Below, piece by piece: positions 35,839-44,598 of a stretch of DNA of 64,000 nucleotides (within the stretch, counting starts at the first letter, position 1; each line of letters starts with the position of its first letter). Made by a program: the position numbers and the translations under genes. Source of the DNA: Proteiniclasticum sp. (GTDB taxonomy: Bacteria; Bacillota; Clostridia; Clostridiales; Clostridiaceae); NCBI RefSeq assembly GCF_003514505.1, contig NZ_DOPX01000026.1, positions 197,314 to 261,313 of the forward strand, written 5' to 3'. The notes beneath the pieces are model-generated. The model worked only from the letters and a program-made list of their open reading frames with translations. It ran no database searches and was not told where the DNA came from.

Positions 35839-37122
35839 TTATGTGGTTTTTCGTTTGTTTTCCTTATCCAGCATGATGCCAAGAATGATCCGGTCTGCTT
35901 CTTGTCCGCCTTCACAGCTGAGAATCCCCAGATTTTCTATGGTTTTCTCCGCATCTTCCTCGATGATTCCCTCCTGGCACCCAATGGCGATGCCGCTTAA
36001 GGCCAAGGTGGAAGACATGCAAGCTGCACTGGTGCAGGTGGCCACTTTTAAGGCGCATCCGCCTTTGGCTCCGTCACAGATCATTCCTGTGACGTTCCCC
36101 AGCATATTTTGGATGGCACCATGGATCTCCTTTTTCTTCCCGCCCAGAAGATACGTAATCCCGCAGCTGGCTCCTGTGGCGGCAATGGTTGCTCCGCACA
36201 GCGCCGACAGCCTGCCGAACTTGGTTTTCATATAGATGGTGATAAGATGGCTAAGAGCCACAGAGCGCAGAAGAAGCTCTTCTGACAGATTCATTTTCTC
36301 CCAGTAGGCAATGACAGGTAGAGTCGCTGTAATCCCCTGATTGCCGCTTCCGGAGTTACTCATGACGCTTAACGATGAACCAGCCATTCTTGCATCAGAA
36401 CCACCTGAAGTCAGTGCCATGGCATAATTGATGGGATCATTGGACTGGTGACCCTTTTGCATGGCTTCAAAAAGTGTTTTGCCAACCTTCAGTCCATACT
36501 CTCTCCGGATTCCCTCTTCTCCAATTCTCTTGTTGATTCGGATGCTTTCTTCCACTTTACCCAGTTTCTCCACTGGGACGCTCTCGATGAACTCCAGAAT
36601 CGTCTCCATATTCATGAAGCTGTATTCTTCCTCTTTCTGAAGAACCTGTTCCTTGAGATTAAAAAGCACCTCACCGTCTGCTTCAATATGTGTGATGTTG
36701 GTATGCCTGTCTTCGATGATGACTTTTGAGTAGCCCTGCAACGATGTTGCACGCACCTCAATATATAGTTTTTTAACTGTATCTGCCTTCTTGATTCTGA
36801 TCCTGCCCGCAGAGATCATACGTGTGGCTTCCAGAATATTGTCTTCACTGAGGCCAGACAGAACTTCAAGTTTTCTGTCCGCATCCCCTAAAGACCCTAG
36901 AGCTGCCGCCAGATTCATCCCAGTTTTCCCTGTGCCAGGAATGGACACACCCATGGCATTTTTGATGATGTTTCCACTGGCATACACCTCAAGAAACTCC
37001 AGTGGCTCTTTCAGATGCTTGCTGGCAACGGCAGAAGCCAGCGCGATGGCAATGGGCTCTGTACACCCCAGAGCAACAACAAGTTCCCGATCAAGAACTT
37101 CCAGAAAAGCTTGTTCATACAT
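35839..37122 (-). CDS. L-serine ammonia-lyase / L-cysteine desulfidase family enzyme (UPF0597)
   Basis: 427 residues. ALGCTEPIAIALA near the start, IPGTGKTGMNLAAALG, MSNSGSGNQGITATLPVI and two late cysteine-bearing stretches (CGATIAATGASCGITYLLGG, ICDGAKGGCALKVATC) match the Fe-S dependent family to which E. coli YhaM/CyuA belongs. Likely releases sulfide and pyruvate from L-cysteine. The ATG at 37122 has GGGGGAT in front; the frame begins earlier at 37161 without support. A TATAAT on the - strand (37160-37165) lies just upstream. Confidence 0.85.
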   Translation of the reverse strand: MYEQAFLEVLDRELVVALGCTEPIAIALASAVASKHLKEPLEFLEVYASGNIIKNAMGVSIPGTGKTGMNLAAALGSLGDADRKLEVLSGLSEDNILEATRMISAGRIRIKKADTVKKLYIEVRATSLQGYSKVIIEDRHTNITHIEADGEVLFNLKEQVLQKEEEYSFMNMETILEFIESVPVEKLGKVEESIRINKRIGEEGIRREYGLKVGKTLFEAMQKGHQSNDPINYAMALTSGGSDARMAGSSLSVMSNSGSGNQGITATLPVIAYWEKMNLSEELLLRSVALSHLITIYMKTKFGRLSALCGATIAATGASCGITYLLGGKKKEIHGAIQNMLGNVTGMICDGAKGGCALKVATCTSAACMSSTLALSGIAIGCQEGIIEEDAEKTIENLGILSCEGGQEADRIILGIMLDKENKRKTT

Positions 37123-37295
37123 AAAATTATCCCCCAATATTTCCCCTTTGTTACTTCCCATTATAACGGCGAAGAGAGGAAAGTTCCACCGGATTTTCCT
37201 TGAAACAGAATGAAAACCACAGGAATCCCAAAGATTTTCACCTGGCGCTACAAATCATTCTCACAGCCTGAACACCAGTCGCTCCCCTGTGTACA

Positions 37296-37997
37296 TCAGA
37301 GGTTTTTCAAGGTCTCTTTCTGGAGAATCCGGATACGGTTTTGTGGAAGAGAAACCATGAGACCTTTCTCCTCGAACTCTACAAGTTTTCTGCTGATGGT
37401 TTCAGGAGTCGTCCCAAGAAGTGATGCCAAATCCTTCTTCATCATGGGAAGCGTGACGGTATCCTTCTGATTTTCCTCCATGAGACTCAGTAGGTACAGT
37501 GCAATCCTTGTCTCCACTTTTTCAGTGGCAATGGCTGCTGTCTGCCTTTCCTGGGCATCCAGACGCTTCGAGAACTCACTGAGGATTTCCATGGAGATGG
37601 TAGGATACTTCAGAAGCAGCCTTTGAAGATCCTCTCTGCGGATGCTGCAGATTCTTGTGTCTTCCAAAGCTTCTCCATAGGAATCATGGACCTTTTCATT
37701 AAACAGCGCCAGCTCCCCTGTAAAATCTCCTGGCTGAAGAATCCTTAAAAGCTGCTCTTTCCCCTGCTCTGAAAGCCTGTAGATCTTCACCCTGCCCTGG
37801 CTGATGATATAAAGGGCATCAGAAGATTCTCCCGCCTGATACACCAGCTCCCCTTTACGGTAAGACAGGCTTTCGATGAGCGCGGAGATTTCTTCCATTT
37901 TATCTTCCTCCAGGTGATTGAAGATGGGCACCCTGCTGATGCAGCTTTTCTCGCTGAGGCCATGGCTGCAGCCATGACCACAGGTTCCTTCACTCAT
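37296..37997 (-). CDS. Crp/FNR-family regulator with four cysteines
   Basis: 233 residues. An N-terminal cysteine group (Cys6, Cys10, Cys19) precedes the cNMP-like beta barrel, with a fourth cysteine at 117 in the barrel (TRICSIRR); the spacing resembles the four cluster ligands of FNR. The helix-turn-helix has TPETISRKLVEFEEKG, whose E..SR pattern is that of FNR-type DNA readers. It probably senses oxygen or NO through an Fe-S cluster and controls anaerobic genes. GGGAGG precedes the ATG. Confidence 0.85.
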   Translation of the reverse strand: MSEGTCGHGCSHGLSEKSCISRVPIFNHLEEDKMEEISALIESLSYRKGELVYQAGESSDALYIISQGRVKIYRLSEQGKEQLLRILQPGDFTGELALFNEKVHDSYGEALEDTRICSIRREDLQRLLLKYPTISMEILSEFSKRLDAQERQTAAIATEKVETRIALYLLSLMEENQKDTVTLPMMKKDLASLLGTTPETISRKLVEFEEKGLMVSLPQNRIRILQKETLKNL

Positions 37998-38098
37998 ACT
38001 GCTCCCTCCCTCTTTTTATTCTTTCACTACCTATTATACTCCAAATCCAATAGATGTTGTTTTAGAAGTATATTCTCCCTGTTTCCCTGAAAGATGAA

Positions 38099-38125
38099 TA
38101 AAACCCCGGTTCCCACCGGGGTTTG
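38099..38125 (-). terminator. Terminator of the EAL-domain gene
   Basis: AAACCCCGGT pairs with ACCGGGGTTT; on the - strand TTTATTC follows, 17 bases after the stop at 38142. Confidence 0.8.
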
Positions 38126-38141
38126 CTTATCTTTCTTTATG

Positions 38142-40418
38142 CTAAGAGGACAGTTCTCTGAAACCATTCCCTGGTTTTTCTTTTGTGAGCATCTCCAGAG
38201 CTTTCTCCTTCTCCAGGGGCATGCTGATATAGTAGCCTTGGGCATAATCACACTGATGCTTCTTCAGAAAATCCAGCTGCTCTTCAGTTTCCACGCCTTC
38301 TGCCACCACCATGAGCCCCACACGATGGGCCATGGAAATGATGTCTATGGAAATATAGGAAGGTTTTTCATTCTCTTTGATTCTGCTGATGAAATGCCTG
38401 TCCAGCTTCACGGCATCTATGGATAGCTCTCGAAGTCTTGCAAGGGAGGAGAATCCTGTGCCGAAATCATCCATGGATACTTTAATTCCCTTCTTTCTGA
38501 TCTGTCTCAGCTTCAGGTTGATGAGATCAAAATTGTCAGAAAGGATGGATTCTGTAATCTCAAACTCCAGCATCTCCGGATCCGCTTCATACTCTTTCAA
38601 CACTTCTTCCACATGGGATATGAATTCTTTTCTTAATAGCTGCAGCACTGAAATATTGACAGCCACCGTTAGGCCTTTCCTGCCCGCTTGATCCAGCTCA
38701 TTCAAAAAGCCACAGGCTTTTTTCAGGATCAGAAGCCCCAGATCATAGATCAGATGGTTTCTTTCTGCTATGTCAATAAACTCCAAAGGAGGAATCATCC
38801 CATAGACTGGAATCCTGAATCTTGCCAGAGCCTCAAAACCCATGATTTTTTCAGTCTCCAGACTGATCTTTGGTTGAAAGTGCAGGAAAAAGATGTCACT
38901 TTTGAGGTCTTTCTCCTCAAGGAGCAGTCTGAGATTTCTCAAGATGCTTCTTTCCCTTTCCGCATGCTCTTCCATTTTCTCGTCAAAATAAGGAATGCTC
39001 TCCACATCATGCTGGGCATTCTTTCCAACGGCAATGGCCGCTGCTTTCAGGAGCGCCGCAGAGCTTCTGAACTGGCCAGTATCAGGCACAACGCCTATCC
39101 TCACCTGCAGTCTGTCTCTTTCATCTCCTGTGGAGAAATCCTGAGAAAAGAGATTCTGCAGATTTCTCAAAAACCCTCTGTTGCCTTCATGGCTGCAGGT
39201 TTCGCAGAATAATCCCAGATACTCCCCATCCAGAAAGAACAGCTCCTGGTCTGTCCCCATTTGGGTCCGGATTCTCGCTGAAACTTCCTTCAGAAGAAGC
39301 TCACCGTATTCATAGCCATAGGTGTGGCTGAGCATGGCAAGGTTTTCCAGATGAAGCAGAATGAAATCTTTCCCCTGGAGCCGATGATTGTGGATTTCTT
39401 TATTCACATACTCTCTGAAGAACTGCTCATTGGGAAGCCCTGTTCTTTCCTCATAATATGCAATCTCATAGAGCTTTCTGCTCTTCTTGAATGCATAGTA
39501 CAGCGTCCCAGTGACAATAAGAAAGATCACAATGAATATGAGAACCCCGATAAAGATGATCTTTTCCACTTCAAGATCCATCCCTCGAAGATCCCAGGCC
39601 AGTAGAAGAAGACCTTCCTCCTCTTTGGCTGACACCGGAGTCACTGTGAGAAAAACAGGTATGCCCTTCATTTCTGTTCTTCCAGTTCTGTAGACAGTTT
39701 CCATATTCATCTGAAGCGAAAGCTCAGCATACTTCTTTCCAATATATGAAACCTCACTGGAGGCCCGGACGGTCTCATCCCGGTCTAACAAAAGCACAAG
39801 ATAAGGATTATGTTCGTCATAGATTTGATTCAAAAGAGCCTGGGAATCAAACTGGGCCATGAAGCCATTGATGCTCTCTGCAAGGACCCCCAGCTGATAG
39901 AAGTATCCATCACTTCTTCTGATATAAACATATTTATAATGAAGTTTCGATTCTGTATCCTGGCGGATGTTTTCCTCCAGATAATAGTCTCCACTTTTTT
40001 GGTATCTCTCCACAGGATGGCCCGGCGAAGGGCTCCAGCCCACAAACTGTCCATCCATGCTGCTCACAAGAGTTCCTTCCGGATCATACAGGTAGATGGC
40101 ATCCAGCTGCAGTTTCTCTCCAAGAACCTTCAGATTCTCCTCATCTGTGACGCCATCATAAAACAGCACCGATTCCGCAGCAGCTCTCATTTTTTGGCCA
40201 AGGATTTCTTTGAACATACGGTACGCTTCTGAAGAGTTTTCTATGCTCGCTTTATAACTTCTGGCAAGATTTTCTGAAGAGTTCTCAAAGGTCTCATACT
40301 GATTCTTGACCCGGTTCTTCACAACAAGGTACGTGGCGGAAGTGAAAAGAACAAACAGCAGCAGACAAGGCACCAGAAAATATAGAAAATGCAGTCTTTT
40401 TCTTCTATTCTTTCCCAT
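38142..40418 (-). CDS. c-di-GMP phosphodiesterase with degenerate GGDEF domain
   Basis: 758 residues: membrane helix 11-33, an extracellular sensor domain (about 34-285, dCache-like), helix 287-309, a GGDEF-like domain whose active motif is LDGEY at 396-400, so no cyclase activity is expected, and a C-terminal EAL domain. EAL is intact: FEALARF at 528-534, VNIS, EITES, DDFGTGFSSL, AEGVET and QGYYIS. It should hydrolyse c-di-GMP, with the GGDEF part perhaps binding GTP as an activator. The start follows a weak GGTG site. Confidence 0.9.
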   Translation of the reverse strand: MGKNRRKRLHFLYFLVPCLLLFVLFTSATYLVVKNRVKNQYETFENSSENLARSYKASIENSSEAYRMFKEILGQKMRAAAESVLFYDGVTDEENLKVLGEKLQLDAIYLYDPEGTLVSSMDGQFVGWSPSPGHPVERYQKSGDYYLEENIRQDTESKLHYKYVYIRRSDGYFYQLGVLAESINGFMAQFDSQALLNQIYDEHNPYLVLLLDRDETVRASSEVSYIGKKYAELSLQMNMETVYRTGRTEMKGIPVFLTVTPVSAKEEEGLLLLAWDLRGMDLEVEKIIFIGVLIFIVIFLIVTGTLYYAFKKSRKLYEIAYYEERTGLPNEQFFREYVNKEIHNHRLQGKDFILLHLENLAMLSHTYGYEYGELLLKEVSARIRTQMGTDQELFFLDGEYLGLFCETCSHEGNRGFLRNLQNLFSQDFSTGDERDRLQVRIGVVPDTGQFRSSAALLKAAAIAVGKNAQHDVESIPYFDEKMEEHAERERSILRNLRLLLEEKDLKSDIFFLHFQPKISLETEKIMGFEALARFRIPVYGMIPPLEFIDIAERNHLIYDLGLLILKKACGFLNELDQAGRKGLTVAVNISVLQLLRKEFISHVEEVLKEYEADPEMLEFEITESILSDNFDLINLKLRQIRKKGIKVSMDDFGTGFSSLARLRELSIDAVKLDRHFISRIKENEKPSYISIDIISMAHRVGLMVVAEGVETEEQLDFLKKHQCDYAQGYYISMPLEKEKALEMLTKEKPGNGFRELSS

Positions 40419-40915
40419 ATATTCACCAACTTCTCTTTTTAAAATTATTTAATCTTAATTTAAATTTATCAACTGACTATTAGGTTGTCAATGAATATTA
40501 TGAATGTTCTGTTTCAAGGAATAAACTAATCAGATTCGCATAAAATAACAAATTATTCTGTGAATTATTGCATATACTTCGAGAAACGTCTATTCAATCC
40601 AACAGCATAACATAGTTCTTACTGAAACTTATTGTTTTATACATAAATGAATAAAAACTCTATGAATACACTATTTATAAATCGGCTTAATTTTCTTGTT
40701 TTATTTTAATTTTTACAATACTATATTTAACAAAACAAAAATACATCAGTTGCCCCTTTTTCGACATGAGTCCAATTCATGCTAGATCTTATGCAAAAAA
40801 AAGGAGCATCCTCATTTCTAGATACTCTTTTTCATCATCTCTTCAAAACATCAAATTTGAGCAGCTGGAAGATGGGGGTACCCCATCTTCTCTACTCTTT
40901 ATCACTGTTGACTTT
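40419..40915. other. Long AT-rich intergenic region without a gene
   Basis: About 500 bases separate the EAL-domain gene from the oxidoreductase gene. I see no open frame with a ribosome site and no tRNA. The left part (40440-40760) is very AT-rich. The only clear structure is a perfect ten-base inverted repeat at 40868-40890, GAAGATGGGG and CCCCATCTTC around GTA, which may end the 40916-43597 transcript but has no U-tract. Confidence 0.6.
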
Positions 40916-43597
40916 TTAGCCCAGGATTCTGCGCATCACTTTCTTCTTCGCAATACGCACCTTTCTTTTGAGCACATTTTTCACGATCAGTGGTTTCAGC
41001 TTCGGAAAATCCACCCCAACGGCATCGTAGACTTTCTCCATTTTTATCGCATCGAACTTGCATCTGGTGGAGCATGCACCACAGCCTACACAAAGGAACG
41101 GATCCACCACAGATATCCCACAGGACAGGCAGCGCATGGTCTCATTCTTGATCTGTTCTGGCGTTAAGATGCCTCTTGGATCACTGAACCCGAAAGTCTT
41201 AGTCTCTTCTCTTACCGTATATACCCGTTCTCTGCTTACAGTATCATAGCCTCTGAAATCCACAGCATTCTTATCCACGGATACGAAGACTTTGTTGCTT
41301 CGTCCATAGACAAGGCTCTGGCCTCTATGGACAAATCGGTGAATAGAAATGGCTGCCTCTTTGCCATGGGCGATGGCATGGATGGCGTACTTGGGTCCTG
41401 TGGCTGCATCTCCCCCTGCAAAAATGTCCTTGATGCTGGACTGAAGAGTCTGTGGATCCACAGCGATGGTGCCATTTGGATGAATCTCGATTTCCATACC
41501 ATTAAACATGTCTCCCCAATGGATCTGTTGTCCTACAGACAGAAGGATGGTATCCGCTTCAACGGTGATGCAGTCCTCTGGATCGAACAGCGGACTAAAC
41601 TTTCCATTGTCATCCAAGGTACGTAAACACCGCATAAACTCAATGGCATAAGCCTTTCCGTTTTCAGTGAGAATGCGTTTGGGACCGTAGCCATTCATGA
41701 TGGCAATGCCTTCTTCTAAAGCTTCGTGCACCTCATCCTGTAAAGCAGGCATCGAGTCCCGCTCTTCAAGACAGAACATCTGAACCCCCTCATGATGGAG
41801 TCGGGAGGCCGTTCGGGCCACATCAATGGCTACATTCCCGCCCCCGATGACTACGGTTTTTCCAAGAGGAGCTGCAGGTTCCTTTTGGGATACTTCTCTT
41901 AGGAAATCCACACCTTTAATCACGTTAGGCGCATCCTCTCCATCCAGAGACAGCTTCTTTCCTTTCTGTGCGCCAATGGCCACATAAAATGCCTGGAAGC
42001 CCTTCTCCCGAAGCTCTTTTATGGTGATGTCCTTCCCCACCTCTACGCCGGTGATGAACTCGACGCCCAATGTCTTTAGGATCTCGATTTCAGCTTTTAT
42101 GACATCTTTCTGGAGCCTGAACGCTGGTATACCGTACCGCAGCATCCCGCCCATCTCCTGTTCTTTTTCAAAAACACTCACCTGATATCCTTCCACCGCC
42201 AGATAATAAGCACAGCTGAGTCCTGATGGACCTCCTCCTAAGACTGCAATCTTCTTATCATAGCTTTTCTTGATCTCCGGGATGAAGCGCCGGTCATTAT
42301 GAAGATCCTGCTCTGCAATGAATTTTTTGATGTCATCTATGGCAACAGAAGCATCAAGACCGTTTCTCGTACAGGCATTCTCACAAAGGGCTGGACAGAT
42401 GCGGCCGCAGACCGCCGGGAAAGGGTTGTCCTTCTTGATCATGGCAAGAGCTTCCTCAAACCTTCCCTGAGAAGCCAGCTTGATGTAGCCGGGTATGGAA
42501 ATATGTGCCGGACAGTCTGTTTTACATGGAGCCGTGCCCGTTTCCAATGTCTCTTTTCTATTGGTACGGTACTCAGGGTTCCATTTGTCCGGTCCCCACT
42601 CTGTATCGCTTGGATACTCCGTGCGAGGGGATACCTTCACCTCATCCTTGACACACAGTTTATGTCCCAGTCTGATGGCATTGGTGGGACAGACCTCCAC
42701 ACATTCTCCGCAGCCCACACACTTAGTCTCATAGATGGTGCTTATATAGTTGGAGCGCACCATATCGGGATTATTGTACATACTGGCAGCCCTGAGCGCG
42801 TAGCAGCTGCAGCCGCAGCAGTTACAGATGGCATGGGTATGACCGTCTCCTTCCGTATTGGGGATGGAGTGCATAAGGCCGTCCCGCTCTGCTTTTCGGA
42901 TGATCTCAAAAGCTTCTTCTTTGGTCACTTCCCGCGCCCGCCCCGTCCGGATGTAGTATTCCGCGGCATCGCCCAGCTGAATGCACATATCCTCTTTCAG
43001 ATGTCCGCACCCCTGATTGAGCTCTTCTCTTGAAGTTCGGCAGGAACAGTCCGATACGGACAGGATCCGTGCTTCATTGATGTACTTGGATACCTCTTCA
43101 GAGGAAGCTCTTCTGGAGGATCCGTCTATGGAGGACTCAATGGGAATCACCCGCATAAGCCCCAGTCCCACGGGGAAATTTCCAGCAGCAATAGGATTTC
43201 TCATGAGACCATAGTCATCGAAGGCTTTCCCGATCTCCGGATACTTGGCTGTATTCTCCTTATTGTTCACGACCATTTCAAAGATTCCGGGGACCCAGGT
43301 TTCATACCAGTAGGTATCCTCCTCCCCTTCCCGTTTCACCGTAGCAACGCCTGCCATGGCCAGCTCCCAAAGAAGCTCCTTGGTGCGCTCCAGTGGCTTC
43401 TTGCACTTTCTGGAGATCTCCTCTGCAGTTAAGTGAACCCGATACTCCAGAGCCAGGGCAACTTCAGCCATTTCTTCTGTGACAATCTTCTCCAGAAGCT
43501 TGAACCTGGGATCTGTTTCGGTGACTCCATTTTTGGAGCCCATTTTTGTCATGGATACTTTATTTACGAATTTCAGTAAATTGATCTGAGTGGTCAA
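40916..43597 (-). CDS. Multi-cluster Fe-S/FAD NAD(P)H oxidoreductase (GltD-like core)
   Basis: 893 residues. N-terminal about 330 residues: a helical part with several cysteine groups (DCSCRTSREELNQGCGH, NCCGCSC) and a 2[4Fe-4S] ferredoxin motif CVGCGECVEVCP. Then a GltD-like module: Fe-S segment CKTDCPAHI to CGRICPALCENAC, FAD site GGGPSGLSCAYYLAVEG, NAD(P) site VIGGGNVAIDVART and the closing FAGGDAATG. C-terminal end: another ferredoxin CVGCGACSTRC. Electrons from NAD(P)H to a ferredoxin-type acceptor, or the reverse, is the likely chemistry. TTG start, seven bases after GGGAGAG. Follows the membrane protein gene by 24 bases, so they form an operon under the Rex-like site. Confidence 0.85.
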   Translation of the reverse strand: MTTQINLLKFVNKVSMTKMGSKNGVTETDPRFKLLEKIVTEEMAEVALALEYRVHLTAEEISRKCKKPLERTKELLWELAMAGVATVKREGEEDTYWYETWVPGIFEMVVNNKENTAKYPEIGKAFDDYGLMRNPIAAGNFPVGLGLMRVIPIESSIDGSSRRASSEEVSKYINEARILSVSDCSCRTSREELNQGCGHLKEDMCIQLGDAAEYYIRTGRAREVTKEEAFEIIRKAERDGLMHSIPNTEGDGHTHAICNCCGCSCYALRAASMYNNPDMVRSNYISTIYETKCVGCGECVEVCPTNAIRLGHKLCVKDEVKVSPRTEYPSDTEWGPDKWNPEYRTNRKETLETGTAPCKTDCPAHISIPGYIKLASQGRFEEALAMIKKDNPFPAVCGRICPALCENACTRNGLDASVAIDDIKKFIAEQDLHNDRRFIPEIKKSYDKKIAVLGGGPSGLSCAYYLAVEGYQVSVFEKEQEMGGMLRYGIPAFRLQKDVIKAEIEILKTLGVEFITGVEVGKDITIKELREKGFQAFYVAIGAQKGKKLSLDGEDAPNVIKGVDFLREVSQKEPAAPLGKTVVIGGGNVAIDVARTASRLHHEGVQMFCLEERDSMPALQDEVHEALEEGIAIMNGYGPKRILTENGKAYAIEFMRCLRTLDDNGKFSPLFDPEDCITVEADTILLSVGQQIHWGDMFNGMEIEIHPNGTIAVDPQTLQSSIKDIFAGGDAATGPKYAIHAIAHGKEAAISIHRFVHRGQSLVYGRSNKVFVSVDKNAVDFRGYDTVSRERVYTVREETKTFGFSDPRGILTPEQIKNETMRCLSCGISVVDPFLCVGCGACSTRCKFDAIKMEKVYDAVGVDFPKLKPLIVKNVLKRKVRIAKKKVMRRILG

Positions 43598-43621
43598 TGG
43601 ATTTCTCTCCCTTCCATCTGT

Positions 43622-44449
43622 CTAGTAGGCATAGTATTTTTCAGAGTATTTCAGAACAGTCTCTTTCTTCCGTGCTTTGGAAAACACATACAGAACATAG
43701 ATGATATGAAGCGCAAAATTCACGATTCCCCAAATTCTCAGAAAATCCGCACTGAACCAGGCACTGGAATCCATCACCGGCGTGAAGATGTCATAAGAAG
43801 CACGGATCAGAAGATGAACCGCTAAAGTGTATACTCTTGCCATGAGCCAAAGATCTACGCGTTTTTTAAAGAACATCCAGATCTGAGGAACAAGAAGGAT
43901 GCAGAGACTGGAGGCAAAATAGGAAATGTTCTCCCCATACACAAAAGCCGCATTCCAGGTCACATAGAGCAGACACCAGGCAAGAGGCAGATCCGCAAGA
44001 ATCTCTGCAAAAGTGTTCTTCCCATCATTCTTACCCACTCTCCAGTGTTTCGTTGGCAAAGGTATTGTCACGCAGAGCATCAGTCCGCAAGCTGCATTAA
44101 AGTAGTACCCTGAAGATACATCCTGAAGCATGGCTTCAATGATGTTCAGCATGAGGATGGCGTAGAGAATCCACATGGGCCACTTCTCTTTCAGCCTCAT
44201 AAGGCTTTTCTCATGATGTCCATCGTTGGAAATCCTGATGTAATTGAAAAATACCAGTGGGATCAGAATGCTGATGGTTTTCACCCATCGGAACCAGGAG
44301 TCGATGTTTAGGAACCAAAGAGGAAAAGAGCACAGGGCAATGATGGAAAACCACTTGTAGAACTGCTGCTTTTCTCTAGAGTATTCCAGAAAGAGAAACA
44401 AAAAGAGCATGTAGAAGACCATGGAAACAAAAATACTTAATAATGGCAT
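43622..44449 (-). CDS. Membrane protein with seven hydrophobic segments, unknown family
   Basis: 275 residues, tryptophan-rich. Hydrophobic stretches occur about every 30 residues; PLAWCLLYVTWNAAFVYGENISYFASSLCILLVPQIW is the most distinctive stretch and resembles DUF5692-like proteins, which I offer only as a possibility. First gene of the operon with the oxidoreductase, with AGGAGG before its ATG. It may be a redox partner in the membrane or an electron or ion carrier. Confidence 0.6.
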   Translation of the reverse strand: MPLLSIFVSMVFYMLFLFLFLEYSREKQQFYKWFSIIALCSFPLWFLNIDSWFRWVKTISILIPLVFFNYIRISNDGHHEKSLMRLKEKWPMWILYAILMLNIIEAMLQDVSSGYYFNAACGLMLCVTIPLPTKHWRVGKNDGKNTFAEILADLPLAWCLLYVTWNAAFVYGENISYFASSLCILLVPQIWMFFKKRVDLWLMARVYTLAVHLLIRASYDIFTPVMDSSAWFSADFLRIWGIVNFALHIIYVLYVFSKARKKETVLKYSEKYYAY

Positions 44450-44460
44450 GATACTCCTCC

Positions 44461-44488
44461 TTATATTGTTACTGAATTAACAATATAA
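44461..44488. promoter_or_regulatory. Rex-like operator (11-base inverted repeat)
   Basis: TTATATTGTTA (44461-44471) and TAACAATATAA (44478-44488) are perfect inverted arms around CTGAAT. The inner 18 bases TTGTTACTGAATTAACAA match the clostridial Rex consensus TTGTTAAnnnnTTAACAA at 17 of 18 defined or free positions. It abuts the ribosome site of the 43622-44449 gene. Rex represses when NADH/NAD+ is low. Confidence 0.7.
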
Positions 44489-44598
44489 GATTCTATGGAT
44501 TCCTACAATACATATAGACCGAGTTTACTCAGCCTAATTGTCATATTTTTAACAGTATGCTAAGATGAGCTAAAGTATGGAATGACTGTGAGGTTCCC

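Noticed and set aside
42299..43033. A 244-codon + strand frame inside the oxidoreductase gene
   Set aside because: It is the complement of the Fe-S/FAD coding frame; no family motif or start signal.
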